Origin: Hansfordia pulvinata | Taxonomy: Eukaryota; Ascomycota; Sordariomycetes; Xylariales | Direction of reading: 5' to 3' | DNA length: 64,000 nt | Assembly: GCA_006538405.1 (NCBI GenBank) | Contig: BJKQ01000004.1 | Coordinates: forward strand, 682,001-746,000 | Shown: positions 47,601 through 58,742 of the stretch, piece by piece | How the letters are laid out: each line of letters begins with the position of its first letter | How positions within the stretch are numbered: the stretch's first letter is position 1 | Notes under the pieces: generated by a model | What the model was told of the DNA's origin: nothing | Databases searched by the model: none | Seen by the model: the letters and a program-made list of their open reading frames with translations, nothing else | Program-made: the position numbers and the translations under genes

Positions 47601-48983
47601 TCACGCTTTCTTTCGCGTAGCTCGCTTCCGCGCGGTCTTGGCGGTGCTGCTCTCGGTGGACTCGGTCGCAACTCCGGTGCCCGGTCGGGGCGGCTGCTCT
47701 CCCTCTTCCTCGAGCAGCCGCATCACGCCCTCCTCGGACTGCAGGAGGCGCGTGTTCTCCTGCCACTTCATCCACGCCATGCCCTGCAGCAGGCAGTCGG
47801 CCAGGTCGTCGACCTTGCGGACCACCTCCTCGAGCGACTCGGGCTGGGCCGCCACCGCCGCCGCCATCTCGTCGCCCTCGCCCACGAGCTCGGCCTTCTT
47901 CTTCTCCTCCTCATCCTCCTCCTTCTTCTTCGTCTTCTTGCTGCCCGCGCTGCGCCGCCCGACGGGCTGCTTCAGCGCGCGAGCGAGGTACGTCTGCACG
48001 GCGCCGCGGGCCTGCGCGCCCCCGGCCCCCGGCGCGGTCGACACGATCCCGGCCCCGGGTTGTAGCCAGCGGGCCAGCAGGTCGATCTTGCGCTTCTTGA
48101 GGCGCGTCTTGGACTCCTTGGCGGCGCTCCTCTTGCCCTTTTCCTTCTCCCCCTCCTCGGCCTCCTTGCCGCCGCCGCCGAACCAGAAGTGCCCGACGCT
48201 GCGCGGCCGGACGCTGACGACCTGTCTGCTCTGTTCCTCCCGGGGGCAGGCGTCGTCGTCGCCGCCGCCCGAGCGGGACCCTCGGTCGCGCAGGATGGCG
48301 TGCAGCATGGCCTCGAGCGAGTTGACGCGCAGGGTCCACTCCTGGACGACGGCGCCGCCGCCGGAGCGGAACCGCTGGCGCTCCATCAGCACGTGCGTCG
48401 GGCGCAGGGGCAGCAGGTCGCGCGACACCAGGTCCGAGGCCAGGGCGGCCAGGCGCGCGGGGCTGAAGGCGTCGCCGTCCCCGTCCCCGTCGCCGTCGTC
48501 ATCCTCAGCCTCGGACTGGCCGTTCTTCTCTTTTGCTCCCGGGGCGGGCCTCGCTGCCCCTGCCCGCGGGCTTTTCGCCGCGGAGCCGACGAGCTCGCGC
48601 CGGTGCCAGGCGTGCAGGACGACGGGGGACGGGGCGCCGGGCGCGGCGGCGGTGGCGGTAGCGGAGGAGGAAGAGGCGGTGGTGGTGGCGATGGTTGTGA
48701 GGCTGTAGGCTAGGTTGCGGATGCCGAGGTCGATGCTGAGGATTCGCGGGGTGGTTTCTGCTGCTGCTGCTGCTGCTGCTGCGCCTGCCGTTGCTTTGGA
48801 GAGAGACTTCGGGGAGGCGAGCTCCAGGCGTTGCTGGCGGTCGGCGGCGGCGCGCAGGCGCGAGATGAGGACGGGCTTGGTGCCCGTGGTCTGCAGGCCG
48901 CAGAGAAGGGCGAGGCGCGTCAGCTGGCGAGCTTTGAGGCAGTCGAGGACCGGGAGCTTGTCGGCGGCGGCGGAAAGCGGCAT
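47601..48983 (-). CDS. cce1: Mitochondrial Holliday-junction resolvase (Cce1/Ydc2 family)
   Basis: Intact single exon of 460 residues from ATG 48983 (MPLSAAADK). An in-frame ATG at 49235 would add 84 residues, including the basic stretch TRLRLPSRFNTTIRQG, which could serve as import signal. A SAP-like DNA-binding helix pair (LDCLKARQLTRLALLCGL ... GTKPVLISRL) is at about 13-44. The RNase H-like nuclease core starts at ILSIDLGIRNLAYS (catalytic D85), continues at LMERQRFRSGG (catalytic Glu), and ends with acidic residues in VDDLADCLLQGMAW. The family cleaves four-way junctions to resolve mitochondrial DNA networks. Low-complexity insertions (Asp-Gly repeats, Gly runs, Lys/Glu-rich stretches) make it longer than yeast Cce1 (about 350 residues). 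Confidence 0.87.
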   Translation of the reverse strand: MPLSAAADKLPVLDCLKARQLTRLALLCGLQTTGTKPVLISRLRAAADRQQRLELASPKSLSKATAGAAAAAAAAETTPRILSIDLGIRNLAYSLTTIATTTASSSSATATAAAPGAPSPVVLHAWHRRELVGSAAKSPRAGAARPAPGAKEKNGQSEAEDDDGDGDGDGDAFSPARLAALASDLVSRDLLPLRPTHVLMERQRFRSGGGAVVQEWTLRVNSLEAMLHAILRDRGSRSGGGDDDACPREEQSRQVVSVRPRSVGHFWFGGGGKEAEEGEKEKGKRSAAKESKTRLKKRKIDLLARWLQPGAGIVSTAPGAGGAQARGAVQTYLARALKQPVGRRSAGSKKTKKKEEDEEEKKKAELVGEGDEMAAAVAAQPESLEEVVRKVDDLADCLLQGMAWMKWQENTRLLQSEEGVMRLLEEEGEQPPRPGTGVATESTESSTAKTARKRATRKKA

Positions 48984-50788
48984 GGCCGAGAGGGGCGGTC
49001 GGGCCAGCCGGGAGAGCGGTGAATTTTCGCAAGGGGGCGCGGGAGTAGGAGATGGGAGGTCGGGTCTCAAGTTGTGTGATCCATTGATGCGCGTCGCGGA
49101 TGGTCTGACATGCCAATTAATGCTGTGAATGCAAACGCCTTGCCGGATGGTTGTATTAAAGCGAGACGGTAATCTGAGACGCGTGAGCTGGGGAGGGTTG
49201 AGCAGGGCCTTGAGCCCGGACACCTCACGATGCAATGTTGGGAGGTGTGCGCTGTGAGGCTGATGACGCAGCCCGGCTGTTTACTCGCTGTACGGGAATT
49301 GTTTACTTGCAGCCGGGGGTGAGCAGCAGCGCAGCAGCTGGAGCCCTGGTGGTACCTGAGGTCCCTGCATCACAGCGACCAGTTTAAGCGGGTCAACCGA
49401 GCTGTATCGGACCAGATCCAGCGTCTCGATACCTCAGCAAGTTCGAATACTGGGCTGCACAGGCCTGTGTGGGAACGGAGTAGGTATGAGTACCGGAGGT
49501 AAGAGTACACTCAACGTGAATGGGTGCATGTATGAGTACCCGACCAGTCGGTTGCTGATACAACCAGATACGAGTACAACGACCTCGCTGTCGATAACCT
49601 CCGCGCGTCCATGTTCGCGCAAGGCCGACCGAGTCTGAGTTCCGTGCTCCGCCAGATGGGAAATCCGTGCTAATTAGTAACACCACTCGCAGGCATTGCG
49701 TGACCGGTTCGGCGCGCGGACGGTTCAAGGTTGAAGGTTAATGAGAAATGTTTCCTAATGGTCTGATGACTGGCTCGGTACTCGTACTTTACTCTCTGAA
49801 CTCGGACAATACCTACTCGTACAGAGAGGGCAGTCGGAATCCATGGATGGATGGTTCCAGCGCCCGGCGGCTTTTTCCCCCGCGAGGCACCCTTTAGTAA
49901 TGAATCATCCTCCACGCAACGGGAGTCACGAGCAGACAGCTTCCGCTGCTACGGCCAATGGCGGCTGTAAGCGTGTTCGTCTCTTTCTGACAAATGCTAC
50001 ACACCTGCAGGCGGCTGATTCCATTCTTCGAGCCATTTCTGGCTGACGACTGGATTTCGCAAACCTAGAGAATACTCGTGCATCCCGGGCTACATTTGTA
50101 ATCTGGGCAGATGCGAACAGGTCAATATTGATGGATCCATCTCCATCTGGCGTGCCTATGTTGTCGTGCTCCCGACTACATGTACCCCATACATGCTACC
50201 GCATGTAGGCCAGGTATTGGAGGTATTATATCTGGATTTGGTAATGTGTGTACCTCGGCGTTTTCGGGTAAAGTGCCTGCAACTGGGTACCACGAGTACT
50301 CGTACACACACACCTGTAGGTACCTACATCAGGCACCTTAGGTAGGTACCTAAGGTAGGTAGCCGTAGCTGCAGATTCGACGCCCGCTACAAGACGTCAT
50401 CCCGGCGCGGCCCCACCATCGTCACTGGCTCTGCTTCTTCCTGTTTGTTACCTACTTCTTTACGTGCTTACCAGCTCGCCTCGACTCGGTTCGCCTCTCA
50501 ACCCACGCCCGCCCCCAATCCCCTCCACTCCCGCGCCTCATCTTGCTCCCATTGCTCGCATTCCGTCCATCCCGCTGCGCTCATCCACTAATAGCACCCG
50601 CACCCGCTCCCGCCACTGCCGACCCTCTGCGCGGCTTGCTGCCCCTCCTCTTGTCACCGAGCCTCCCTCTCTCTCTCCCCCATCACTCGCTCTTTTTTTT
50701 TTGCCCTTTCCATTAATACCGCCCGTCCGCCCCTCTCCCCCTCCTCCACCTCCCCTCTCCCCCCCCGCTACCCCTTATAGACGAGTCA
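48984..50788. other. Intergenic region between resolvase and glutathione reductase
   Basis: This is a divergent promoter region. ACTCGTAC copies lie at 49780, 49815 and 50298, and a dense cluster of TAGGTACCTA-type units at 50310-50365. From about 50450 the sequence is CT-rich (ccctctcc, T9 run near 50692), a long leader of the reductase gene. No gene is supported. Confidence 0.5.
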
Positions 50789-52379
50789 ATGCAAGTAATA
50801 GGGTCCTTGAGTCGCTTCACTCTTGCTGCCGCAAGTAGACGTCCCTCCGCCGTGCCCGTATCCGTGTCCACCGCCGCCGCCGTGTCCTCGCCCATCTCTC
50901 CGGCCTCCCGCCTAGCTTCCCTCTCCCGCCACGTCCTGTTCACCACTTCCGCCAGAGCCATGGCTCCCATCTCCTCCGAGACCGACTACCTCGTCATCGG
51001 CGGCGGCAGCGGCGGCCTCGCCTCCGCCCGCAAGGCCAGCGGCCAGTTCGGCGCCCGCGCCATGATCATCGAGGGCGGCCGCCTGGGCGGCACCTGCGTC
51101 AACGTCGGCTGCGTCCCCAAGAAGGTCACCTTCAACGCCGCCGCCATCGCCGAGACACTCCACGCCGCCAAGGCCTACGGCTTCTCCGTCGCCGAGACCC
51201 GCCCCTTCGACTGGACCTTCTTCAAGAACAAGCGCGACGCCTACATCAAGCGCCTCAACGGCATCTACGAGCGCAACCTCGGCAACGACAAGGTCGAGTA
51301 CGTCCAGGGCTGGGCCCGCCTGCTGTCCCGCAACGAGGTCGAGGTCACCCAGCTCGACGGCTCCAAGGCCACCGTCCGCGCCAAGAAGATCCTCATCGCC
51401 GTCGGCGGCCAGCCCACCAGCCCCCGGCCGACGTCCCCGGCTCCGAGCACGGCATCAACAGCGACGGCTTCTTCGACATCGACTCCCTGCCCTCCAAGGT
51501 CGCCCTCGTCGGCGCCGGCTACATCGCCGTCGAGTTCGCCGGCATGTTCAACGCCCTGGGCGTCGAGACCCACCTCTTCATCCGCCACGACACCTTCCTG
51601 CGCAACTTCGACCCCATGATCCAGGAGGGCGTCACCGCCAACTACGAGCGCCTCGGCGTCCACCTGCACAAGAACTCGTCCCAGTCCCGCGTCGACAAGG
51701 ACCCCGCCACCGGCAAGCTGACCATCACCTACAAGGACAGCGCCTCCGCCGGCGCCGACGCCCAGCTCGCCGGCGTCGACCACCTCATCTGGGCCATCGG
51801 CCGCACCCCGATGACCAAGGACCTGGGCCTCGAGGCCGCCGGCGTCGAGACCACCGCCGCCGGCTACATCGTCGCCGACGAGTACCAGAACACCTCGGCC
51901 GACAGCGTCTACGCCCTGGGCGACGTCTGCGGCAAGGTCGAGCTGACGCCCGTGGCCATCGCCGCCGGCCGCCGCCTGTCGGAGCGCCTGTTCGGCGGCG
52001 CCGAATTCTCCGCCGCCAAGGTCGACTACTCCAACGTGCCCTCGGTCGTCTTCTCCCACCCCGAGGTCGGCAGCATCGGCCTGACCGAGCAGCAGGCCGA
52101 GGAGCAGTACGGCCGCGACAGCCTTACCGTCTACAAGACAAAGTTCACCGCCATGTACTACGCCATGATGGAGCCCGAGGAGAAGGGGCCCACCCACTAC
52201 AAGGTCATCTGCGCCGGCCCGAGCAGCGCGTCGTCGGCCTGCACATCCTCGGCGACGGCTCCGGCGAGATGCTTCAGGGCTTCGGCGTCGCCATGAAGAT
52301 GGGCGCCACCAAGAAGGACCTCGACTCGTGCGTCGCCATCCACCCCACCAGCGCCGAGGAGCTCGTCACCCTCAAGTGA
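50789..52379 (+). CDS. glr1: Glutathione reductase, probable dual mitochondrial/cytosolic forms
   Basis: Single exon, 530 residues once one missing C at 51421-51425 and one at 52218-52220 are allowed for (1591 bases plus two is exactly 531 codons). The enzyme reduces glutathione disulfide with NADPH. FAD-binding [13 protein letters not shown] is near the start of the core. The redox disulfide is in [13 protein letters not shown] (C103 and C108 of the long form). The NADPH domain opens with [15 protein letters not shown], and IRHDTFLR carries the Arg residues that favour NADPH. The second FAD motif is [16 protein letters not shown], and the catalytic C-terminal His is in AIHPTSAEE. The ATG at 50789 gives a presequence of 57 residues rich in Ser, Ala and Arg, lacking acidic residues. 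The second ATG at 50960 ([10 protein letters not shown]) starts the cytosolic-type protein, as in yeast Glr1. Confidence 0.93.
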
Positions 52380-52867
52380 GAGCCCTCTGCCTAGGCAGCC
52401 TTCTGCGCTCACTCCTGGTCCCTTTATGGCGAGAAGCTTGGTTGAGGAGGGCCACCAGTAATCGAGGAAGATGCGTTTGGAACGGGGGGTGGAATAAGGT
52501 GGCGTCCTCGACCCGGAAAAGATAGATACCCCATGCCATACAGCCGGGCTTTTCGGAGAGAGCAGGGAGGAAGGGCGTGTCAGCCTCGTGGCAGTACTCT
52601 CGGCGACCTGCGTAGAGCAACACCGGGCGTTTTAACACCACGCCGCACCACATATGGGAAGACTTCTCTCGTGCAGAATTTTGGGGTCCCTCGTTGAGGA
52701 GCGGCCTATGTATTTAAATATGTGAAAGGAGAAGTCACTTTGCCAAGCCGATCTTCGGGACCTATCTTTTGTCGAGCGTGCATTTCTTGTACACTTTCCC
52801 GCACAGCGAAGCCACAACCATCGCATGTAATGCTTCGACAAAGCTAAGATCACCACCAAAAGACTCG
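52380..52867. other. Convergent intergenic region
   Basis: Holds the 3' untranslated ends of glutathione reductase (+) and the RecQ helicase (-). No gene, repeat or dispersed palindrome is seen. Confidence 0.5.
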
Positions 52868-54452
52868 TCAATCATCCCAGTCGACATTGTCGTAGTAACC
52901 CCCCTCGCGCTGCGTGCTGACCCACTCCTCGCTGGCCAGGCCGCGCAGGCAGCGGCGCTGCAGGTCGACGCTGTCCTTGTGCCAGTCGCACGCGTAGTCG
53001 CAGGCCGGGACATCCGTCTCGCCAAAGTAGCGGCAGATGGCCCGGTGGCGGCACGAGCTGAGGCTCTCGCAATACTCGGCCAGGGCCTGCAGGCTCTTGG
53101 CGCGGGCCTCGAAGTTACCGCCGCCGCCGCCGCCGGCTTGCTGCTCCCTGGCGCTGTCGCGCATGACCATGCTGGAGACGCGGTCGCGGTCCTCGCGCGA
53201 GTAGTAGAGGAAGCAGTAGGCGGCGTTGCCGTCGCGGCCGGCGCGGCCGGCCTCCTGGTAGTAGCCCTCGAAGGACTTGGGGAGGCGCCAGTGGACGACG
53301 AAGCGGACGTTATCCTTGTCGATGCCCATGCCGAAGGCGGTGGTGGCCACGATGACGTCGTAGCCGCGCTCGTTGGCGACCCAGCGGGCGAGCGTGCGCT
53401 CCTTGGCCTCCTTGGACAACTTGGCGTGGAAGGGCTGGGCGCCGATGCCCTCGGACCGCAGCTGGGAGGCGATCGACTCGCACTCGTCCCGCGATATCGT
53501 GTAGATGATTCCGGAGACGCCGTCCGGGCGCTCGCAGGCCGCGGCGAGCTCCTCCCGGCGGCCGGCGGCGGCCCTGCGCTCGTGGACGCCGCGGATCCAG
53601 CGCAGGAAGTCGTCGAGGCGCTGGTCGTCCTCGTCCTGGGTGAAGCGGATCTCGAAGTGCAGGTTGGGCGCGGTGGGCGGTCATGATGAAGGAGCGCAGG
53701 CGGTCCGGGTCGGCGCCGAGGCCGAGGGTGGCCAGGACGTCGCGGCGGACGCGGGCGTTGGCGGTGGCGGTCAGGCACATGATGGGCACGTCCGGGAAGG
53801 ACTCGCGGAACCAGGACAGGCGCTTGAAGTCTTTGCGGAAGTCGTGACCCCACTCGGAGATGCAGTGGGCCTCGTCGATGGCGACGCGGGCCAGCTCGCG
53901 CTGCTCATGGACGGTCCGCAGACGGTTGCGGAAGTGGTCCTGGGCGCACAGCTCGGGGTGACGTAGAGCAGGCGGGTGCGCGGGTGGCCCGTCTTGAGGT
54001 CGCCGAGGATGGCCTCGCGGGCGGGGAAGGGCGTGTTGCTGTTGAGCGAGCTGGCGTTGATACCGGCAGCCTGCAGAGCCTCGACCTGGTTCATCATGAG
54101 GCTGAGGAGGGGCGAGACGACGATGGTAACTAAAGGGGGGTGGTTGTGAGCCGAGAGCACAAGGAGGGGGCTGCAAGAAGGGGATCGAGGGGCTTGAGGG
54201 GGGATGACGCACTGCCTTGATCCAGGACGGCGGGTAGCTGGAAGCACAGGCTTTTGCCAAATGAGGTCGCAGCCTGGACGAAGACATCTTTACCATCGAG
54301 GGCGGCCTGGATGATATCGCGCTGGTAGGGGCGGAAGCCGTTCTTGTTGAACTGCTTGCGCAGGGTGAAGTCGAGGTCGGGGCGCACGAACGAAGTTGAC
54401 CGCTGTAGAGGGGCATGTCAATCGGGGGAAGGCCAGCACGATGGCGCAGCAT
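52868..54452 (-). CDS. RecQ-family DNA helicase (short form)
   Basis: Two exons, 54452-54213 and 54129-52868, with an 83-base intron (GTGCGT donor, TTTAG acceptor) joining AVLDQG to ITIVVSPLLS. Three frame problems: a missing base near 54393, a missing base in the G run (plus) at 53955-53958, and a net extra base near 53674. Their sum gives exactly 501 codons from ATG 54452; the nearer ATG at 54416 (MPLYSGQ) is an alternative start. Helicase motifs: NGFRPYQRDII (motif 0), AATSFGKSLCFQLP (I), IVVSPLLSLM (Ia), DEAHCISEWGHDFR (II), LTATAN (III), GIIYTISRDECE (IV), VATTAFGMGIDK (V) and QEAGRAGRDG (VI). A RecQ zinc module follows (SSCRHRAICRYFGE, ACDYACDWH). The protein stops soon after, without HRDC domain. 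It unwinds 3'-to-5' in genome maintenance. Confidence 0.85.
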
Positions 54453-55812
54453 TGCTGACGGGGGTTTGTTACTTTGGGGGCGCGATTGGGATGGAGACCG
54501 GAGATACGGCGAGTTGCGTGGTGCTGTATTGGTGTCTTTGTAGTTTGTAGTGGTGCGAGGTGTTGCTGTGAGGTCGTCGGCCGGGGCCCACACGCGCACC
54601 TTCCGGCGAGGCAAACGCCGTCCAACGTGCCTTCCCGCGCAGAAATCCGGCTGAAAATAGCTTCAAAAAATTAAGTGGCACGCTAGCCTTGACGGCCTCC
54701 CTACCTCTACTACAACAATCACTCGATAATATGCCCAGGCATCATCACATGTCAAGACTCGATATCTGCTCAAGTTTTTAAGTTTGCAGGTATGTACGAA
54801 TCGAATCAATCACCAGGTCTACGGTGGAGCAGCAACCGCGACCGGCGATTCTCCCAACCCATGGCCATCCCAAATGACCGTCACCCGCTTACTTCATTCT
54901 AGTGACACCACATTTGCCCCATGATTTCTGAATACCGAACCTCGTGGCCACTGAGTGTGGCACTGAGACCCGCAACGTTCGCTTCAAAGCTGAAGCAAAG
55001 ATTTCGCCTCGACACACCAAAACTCCGCTTCGTCGCCATCACCACCCACCATCATCCGCTCACAGATGATGCATTACACGCCTTCTCTACAGAATCAAAC
55101 CCTGAACTTCCTCCACGTCCTCTGCGCCAGCTCTCCCTCTATCGCCAGACGAAAGGCACTTCTTACTTCCTCTCCTCGTCCACTCGTACGAGTAGATGGC
55201 GTCTTTGGGGACTACCATGCCAAAGTCAACCCCTCATTTCGCCCTGCAGAGTCCCGTGTTAAAACAAGTTTTGTCTTCTATGTGGGAAATCAACTTGCTC
55301 CTTGAGGCGGTCCGTGCCTGGGGTCGCGGGATGCCCGAGCCCAGCTGAGTGGCGCCATCGAAGTCCAGATTTCTCTCGACACTGCCCTCGTCGACCAGCG
55401 CGAGTCCCGTTTGGCGACCCAAGGCCCGCTGGGTCTGGTCCTCGAGACTTCTTGCTTGGCCAATCCAAGGCTTTTGCCACCAGACCGAGCGAAACTGGAT
55501 GATTACGTCTCCATGAAAAAACGAAGATAGCCCCCCTTCCCTGCGAATGACCTTGAAGACCTGCAGACGCCAATTCAGGCCAGGGTAAGAAACCGTGTTG
55601 CAATTAGGCATAAATAAGGTATGTACTATTGAATCGAATGTCTCTGTCACTTCTTGTTCGTGCTGATTATGTACTGTTAGCCGTTTTGCTTTTCACCCCC
55701 TACCATGCCAACGCAGCGCTCACCACTCCACGAAACGACCAACCCCATCGACGAAACACACTTTCTGCAGAGCTTTCCAACTCGTCTCGCATCCCATCTC
55801 GCCTCAAACAGT
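54453..55812. other. Intergenic region
   Basis: Upstream of the RecQ helicase and downstream of the DUF1593 gene. Minus-strand open frames around 55234-55650 have no recognised domain. A perfect overlap of ACTCGTAC and GTACGAGT forms a palindrome arm pair at 55182-55194. Otherwise unremarkable, with an AT-rich stretch at 54690-54790. Confidence 0.45.
55182..55194. repeat. Copy of dispersed palindromic element, near full length
   Basis: ACTCGTACGAGT with a further A: 12 of the 14 consensus palindrome bases are intact. It lies in the intergenic region between the RecQ and DUF1593 genes. Confidence 0.8.
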
Positions 55813-57628
55813 CTACTCGTCGTCCTCATACTCGCAGATGACCCGCATGTATCGGCGGATGGGGTACTTGCCGGCGGAGTTAGTGACCTGGAGCAGGAGG
55901 TGAAAGTCGCTGGGGACCCCGGTGTTGGGGTTGGGGGCCCAACGGTCGGGCGGGGTGATTTGCAGCTCGGCGCCGAGGGTCACGTTGGCGAAGCCGGCGT
56001 CGTTGATCGAGGCTGCGATGGCGTCGGCGTCGGCGTCAGTGTCGTTGCCGCCGCCGCCAGGGCTGCTGCTGCTCCCGCCCGCGCGCATGTGGATGTCCAG
56101 CGACTCGGGCACGTAAAAAGTCGGCTCGGCGTACAGCATCCACAGGAAGCTGAGCTGGCCGGCGCCGTCCGGGTCGACGGTGGCGCGGGCGTCGAAGGTG
56201 TAGGTCTGGCCGCCGCGGATGCGGGCGACGAGGGGGTCGGGCCCGCGGTGGCCGTTGACGTCGACGACGGGGGGGTGGGCGGCGGTGGGGGAGGCGAAGT
56301 CGACCTCGTCGAGGGTCCACTGCATGCGGGCGGCGAAGTCGTCCTGGTAGGCGGAGCGCCAGCGCCAGATGGTGGCCTGCGGGGTCTGCCAGGTGGCGCC
56401 GTCGGCGCCGCGGGCCTTGTCGGCGGAGTTGACGTACTGGTTGACGATGAGCTGCCGGCCGGCGGCCGAGGCAGGCGGGGCCCAGGAGGAGGACGAGGAG
56501 TAGGAGGGGATGTCGCTCAGGGGCAGGGGCAGGGCGTAGCGGCCGCCCCAGCCGCCCCAGTCGATGCGGTCGCGGTGGCCGAGGCCGTTCTGGACGAGCC
56601 ACAGGAAGCTCGGGGTGTCGCCCTCCATGCCGTAGACGACCTGGGGGTACTGGGCGCCGAGGGCGCCGAGGCGGATGTTGGCGTCGAGCCAGGGGTTGAG
56701 GACGGTCTGGTTGTCGGCGCAGGGGCAGGTGGCGACGTTGATGCCGGGCCAGGTGGCGGCGGTGTACTCGTTGAAGGCGTGGACGGAGGCGACGTAGAAC
56801 AGGTCGGGGTAGCGGGCGCGCAGCCAGGCGCCCGTGTCGTCCTGGTCCGAGATGGTGTAGAGGCGGACGCGGGCCCGCAGCGCCGCCGCCTCGGCCGCGG
56901 ACACGGTCTGGTCGAGGTGGTGCAGCGCCTGCGCCAGCGTGTTGGTGCCCCCCCACGCCGGGACGAAGAGCGGCTCCTCCGACTCGCGCAGGCTGGCCAG
57001 CAGCCGCTCGGCGCCCTCGCTGAGCGGCTCGTCGAGGGCGGCCATTCCGTAGGTCTGTTCCCGGTCGTGTCAGTCAGTCAGTCCGTCAGTCAGTCATGGT
57101 TCAGTCTGGAGGGGGAGAGACAGAGAGAGAGAGACACACACAGAGGAGAGACGACAAGAAACGGGCTGATTAAGAACATACAGAGGGCCCGCTGGTGACG
57201 AGCTTCAAGAAGTCCTCGGCCGGGCGGTACTGGTTGTCGCGGTGGACGTGGCGGTTGAGGTTGTCGACGACCTGGCCGTACGCCTCGATGATGGTGCGCA
57301 TCTCGCCCGGGTGCGTCTGGTTCTTGAGCCACCACGACGTCGTCGCGCACAGGCCCCGCGTGTCGAACTCGTTCGAGTAGAGCAGGTAGCGCACCAGCGA
57401 CATGGAGTCGTCCGGCTCGTTGAGTATGTCGGACAGGATGAAGATGCGCGGCCGCCAGTCCAGCGTCTGCAGCTTGTCCAGCGCCGTGTTCGTCGTCGTC
57501 GTCGTGCTCGAGCTGCTGCTGCTGCTGCTGCTGCTGTCGTCCCGGCCGCCGACGATGGCCGCGGCTTCGCTGAAGCCCAGCGCCAGCAGGGCCGTCAGTA
57601 CGCGGGCCAGCAGCTTGGGGAGAGCCAT
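55813..57628 (-). CDS. Secreted DUF1593 (nucleoside-hydrolase-like, Sde182-type) protein
   Basis: Two exons, 57628-57182 and 57054-55813, with a 126-base intron (GTATGT donor, ACAG acceptor) joining TSGPS to TYGMAALDE; 562 residues. ATG 57628 (MALPKLL) is preferred over 57637 because it puts the signal peptide (LLARVLTALLALGFSEAAA) at the terminus. A Ser/Thr run follows. The N-terminal domain (about 55-370) has the nucleoside-hydrolase-like fold features RIFILSDILNEPDDSMSLVRYLLYS, VPAWGGTNTLAQAL and RLYTISDQDDTGAWLR. The C-terminal beta domain (DVNGHRGPDPLVARIRGGQTYTFDA through QVTNSAGKYPIRRY) matches the Sde182 C-terminal region. The bacterial relative binds cellulose; the substrate here is unknown. 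An extracellular role in polysaccharide or nucleoside use is inference. Frame is intact. Confidence 0.86.
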
Positions 57629-57710
57629 CGTGTGCAAGTCGAGTCCGAGTAGTAGGGAGGTGTGTATGTGTGTGTGTGTCCGCGAGGATGAGGCAAATAC
57701 TCCTCGGGCT

Positions 57711-57745
57711 CAGGTCAGGTCAGGTCAGGTCAGGTGAGGTCAGGT
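57711..57745. repeat. CAGGT pentanucleotide array
   Basis: Five CAGGT units, then a GAGGT variant and one more CAGGT, in the upstream region of the DUF1593 gene. Confidence 0.85.
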
Positions 57746-58713
57746 TCTCTTCTTCCTCGTCTTCTTCGCCTTGTTCCTCCACCTTCTCTCTCTGCTCTTG
57801 ACGCTGGGCTGCCGACGCCGCCGTCTTTATACTTGCCCCCCGTCCGTCGAGCATCATAATCACCTCACCTTGCCTCGCCCGCCAGCCAGGACCAAAGCAA
57901 ACACGAAAAAACAAAAGCCCATGATGAGCCAAGCCTGCCGGCTCCGCAGAATAGCTCACGGGGGAGGGGGCCGTCGGGAACGACCGAGCCGGTCCGACAT
58001 CGCGGGGTGCTTCGCCGGCGCTTCGAGGGCCTGCTCTTCTTTCGCTGGGGAAACCAAGGGATGGCCCCGTTTCCCAGAAAGGCAATCCGTACCCTCGCCC
58101 TTCCCTTTTCGCTATACCAGACTACAGAGGGACTACGAGATGCGAGGGGGCAGCTCTCCTTTGCCCCCAGATTCCGTGGTGGGTTGTGTAAGTACCTGGC
58201 TATAGCCACGGCGGTAGATGCAGAATACATAGTAAGTACATGCCTCACCCCCCTTGCCCGTCTCTGTGAATGCACGTATCGTGCATTCGGGCCGTGACGG
58301 GGACGCGGTCAAGTCGGGACGGCGGGGTGGTCAGCAGACAGGAGCATGCATGCATGGGAAGCGAGCCGGTGGATTGGGTTATAGGTACCCTTAATAAGGT
58401 ACTGCTAAACGGGGCGCGGAGTTGGTCGCCGGCAGTGTGCTTGCACTCCAGAGCTTTTCCTGCGGGGACACAGTCATCATTAAAGCAACTGGCGTCGGGA
58501 CAATCGGATATGTAAGGTAGGCACCTGATGCCGAGAGCGGGAGAGACAGCAGTATGCCGCGGCAAACATGAAAGGAATGAGAAAGAAAAAAAAAACACGC
58601 TGCTTCTTCTACCGTCTCCTACAGCCTTCGGGACGCAAGCCCGTGGGCCAACTGCCGCGGACCCCAGAAAACCAGGCCCGGGGGGACATTAGGCGGGAGT
58701 GTGAGGGGGCATA

Positions 58714-58742
58714 CCATCATCATCATCACCACCATCATCATT
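58714..58742. repeat. (CAT)n/(CAC)n microsatellite
   Basis: Run of CAT units interrupted by two CAC units, in noncoding sequence. Confidence 0.85.

Noticed and set aside
51265..52197. 310-codon minus-strand open frame, Gly/Asp/Val-rich
   Set aside because: Shadow of glutathione reductase on the opposite strand, caused by GC-rich third positions.
55234..55650. 138-codon minus-strand open frame
   Set aside because: No domain recognised, and it overlaps noncoding-type sequence; kept out for lack of support.
55705..57198. 497-codon plus-strand open frame
   Set aside because: Antisense to the DUF1593 gene. Its low-complexity Val/Gly/Asp translation has no domain, while the minus strand has a signal peptide, intron and family motifs.
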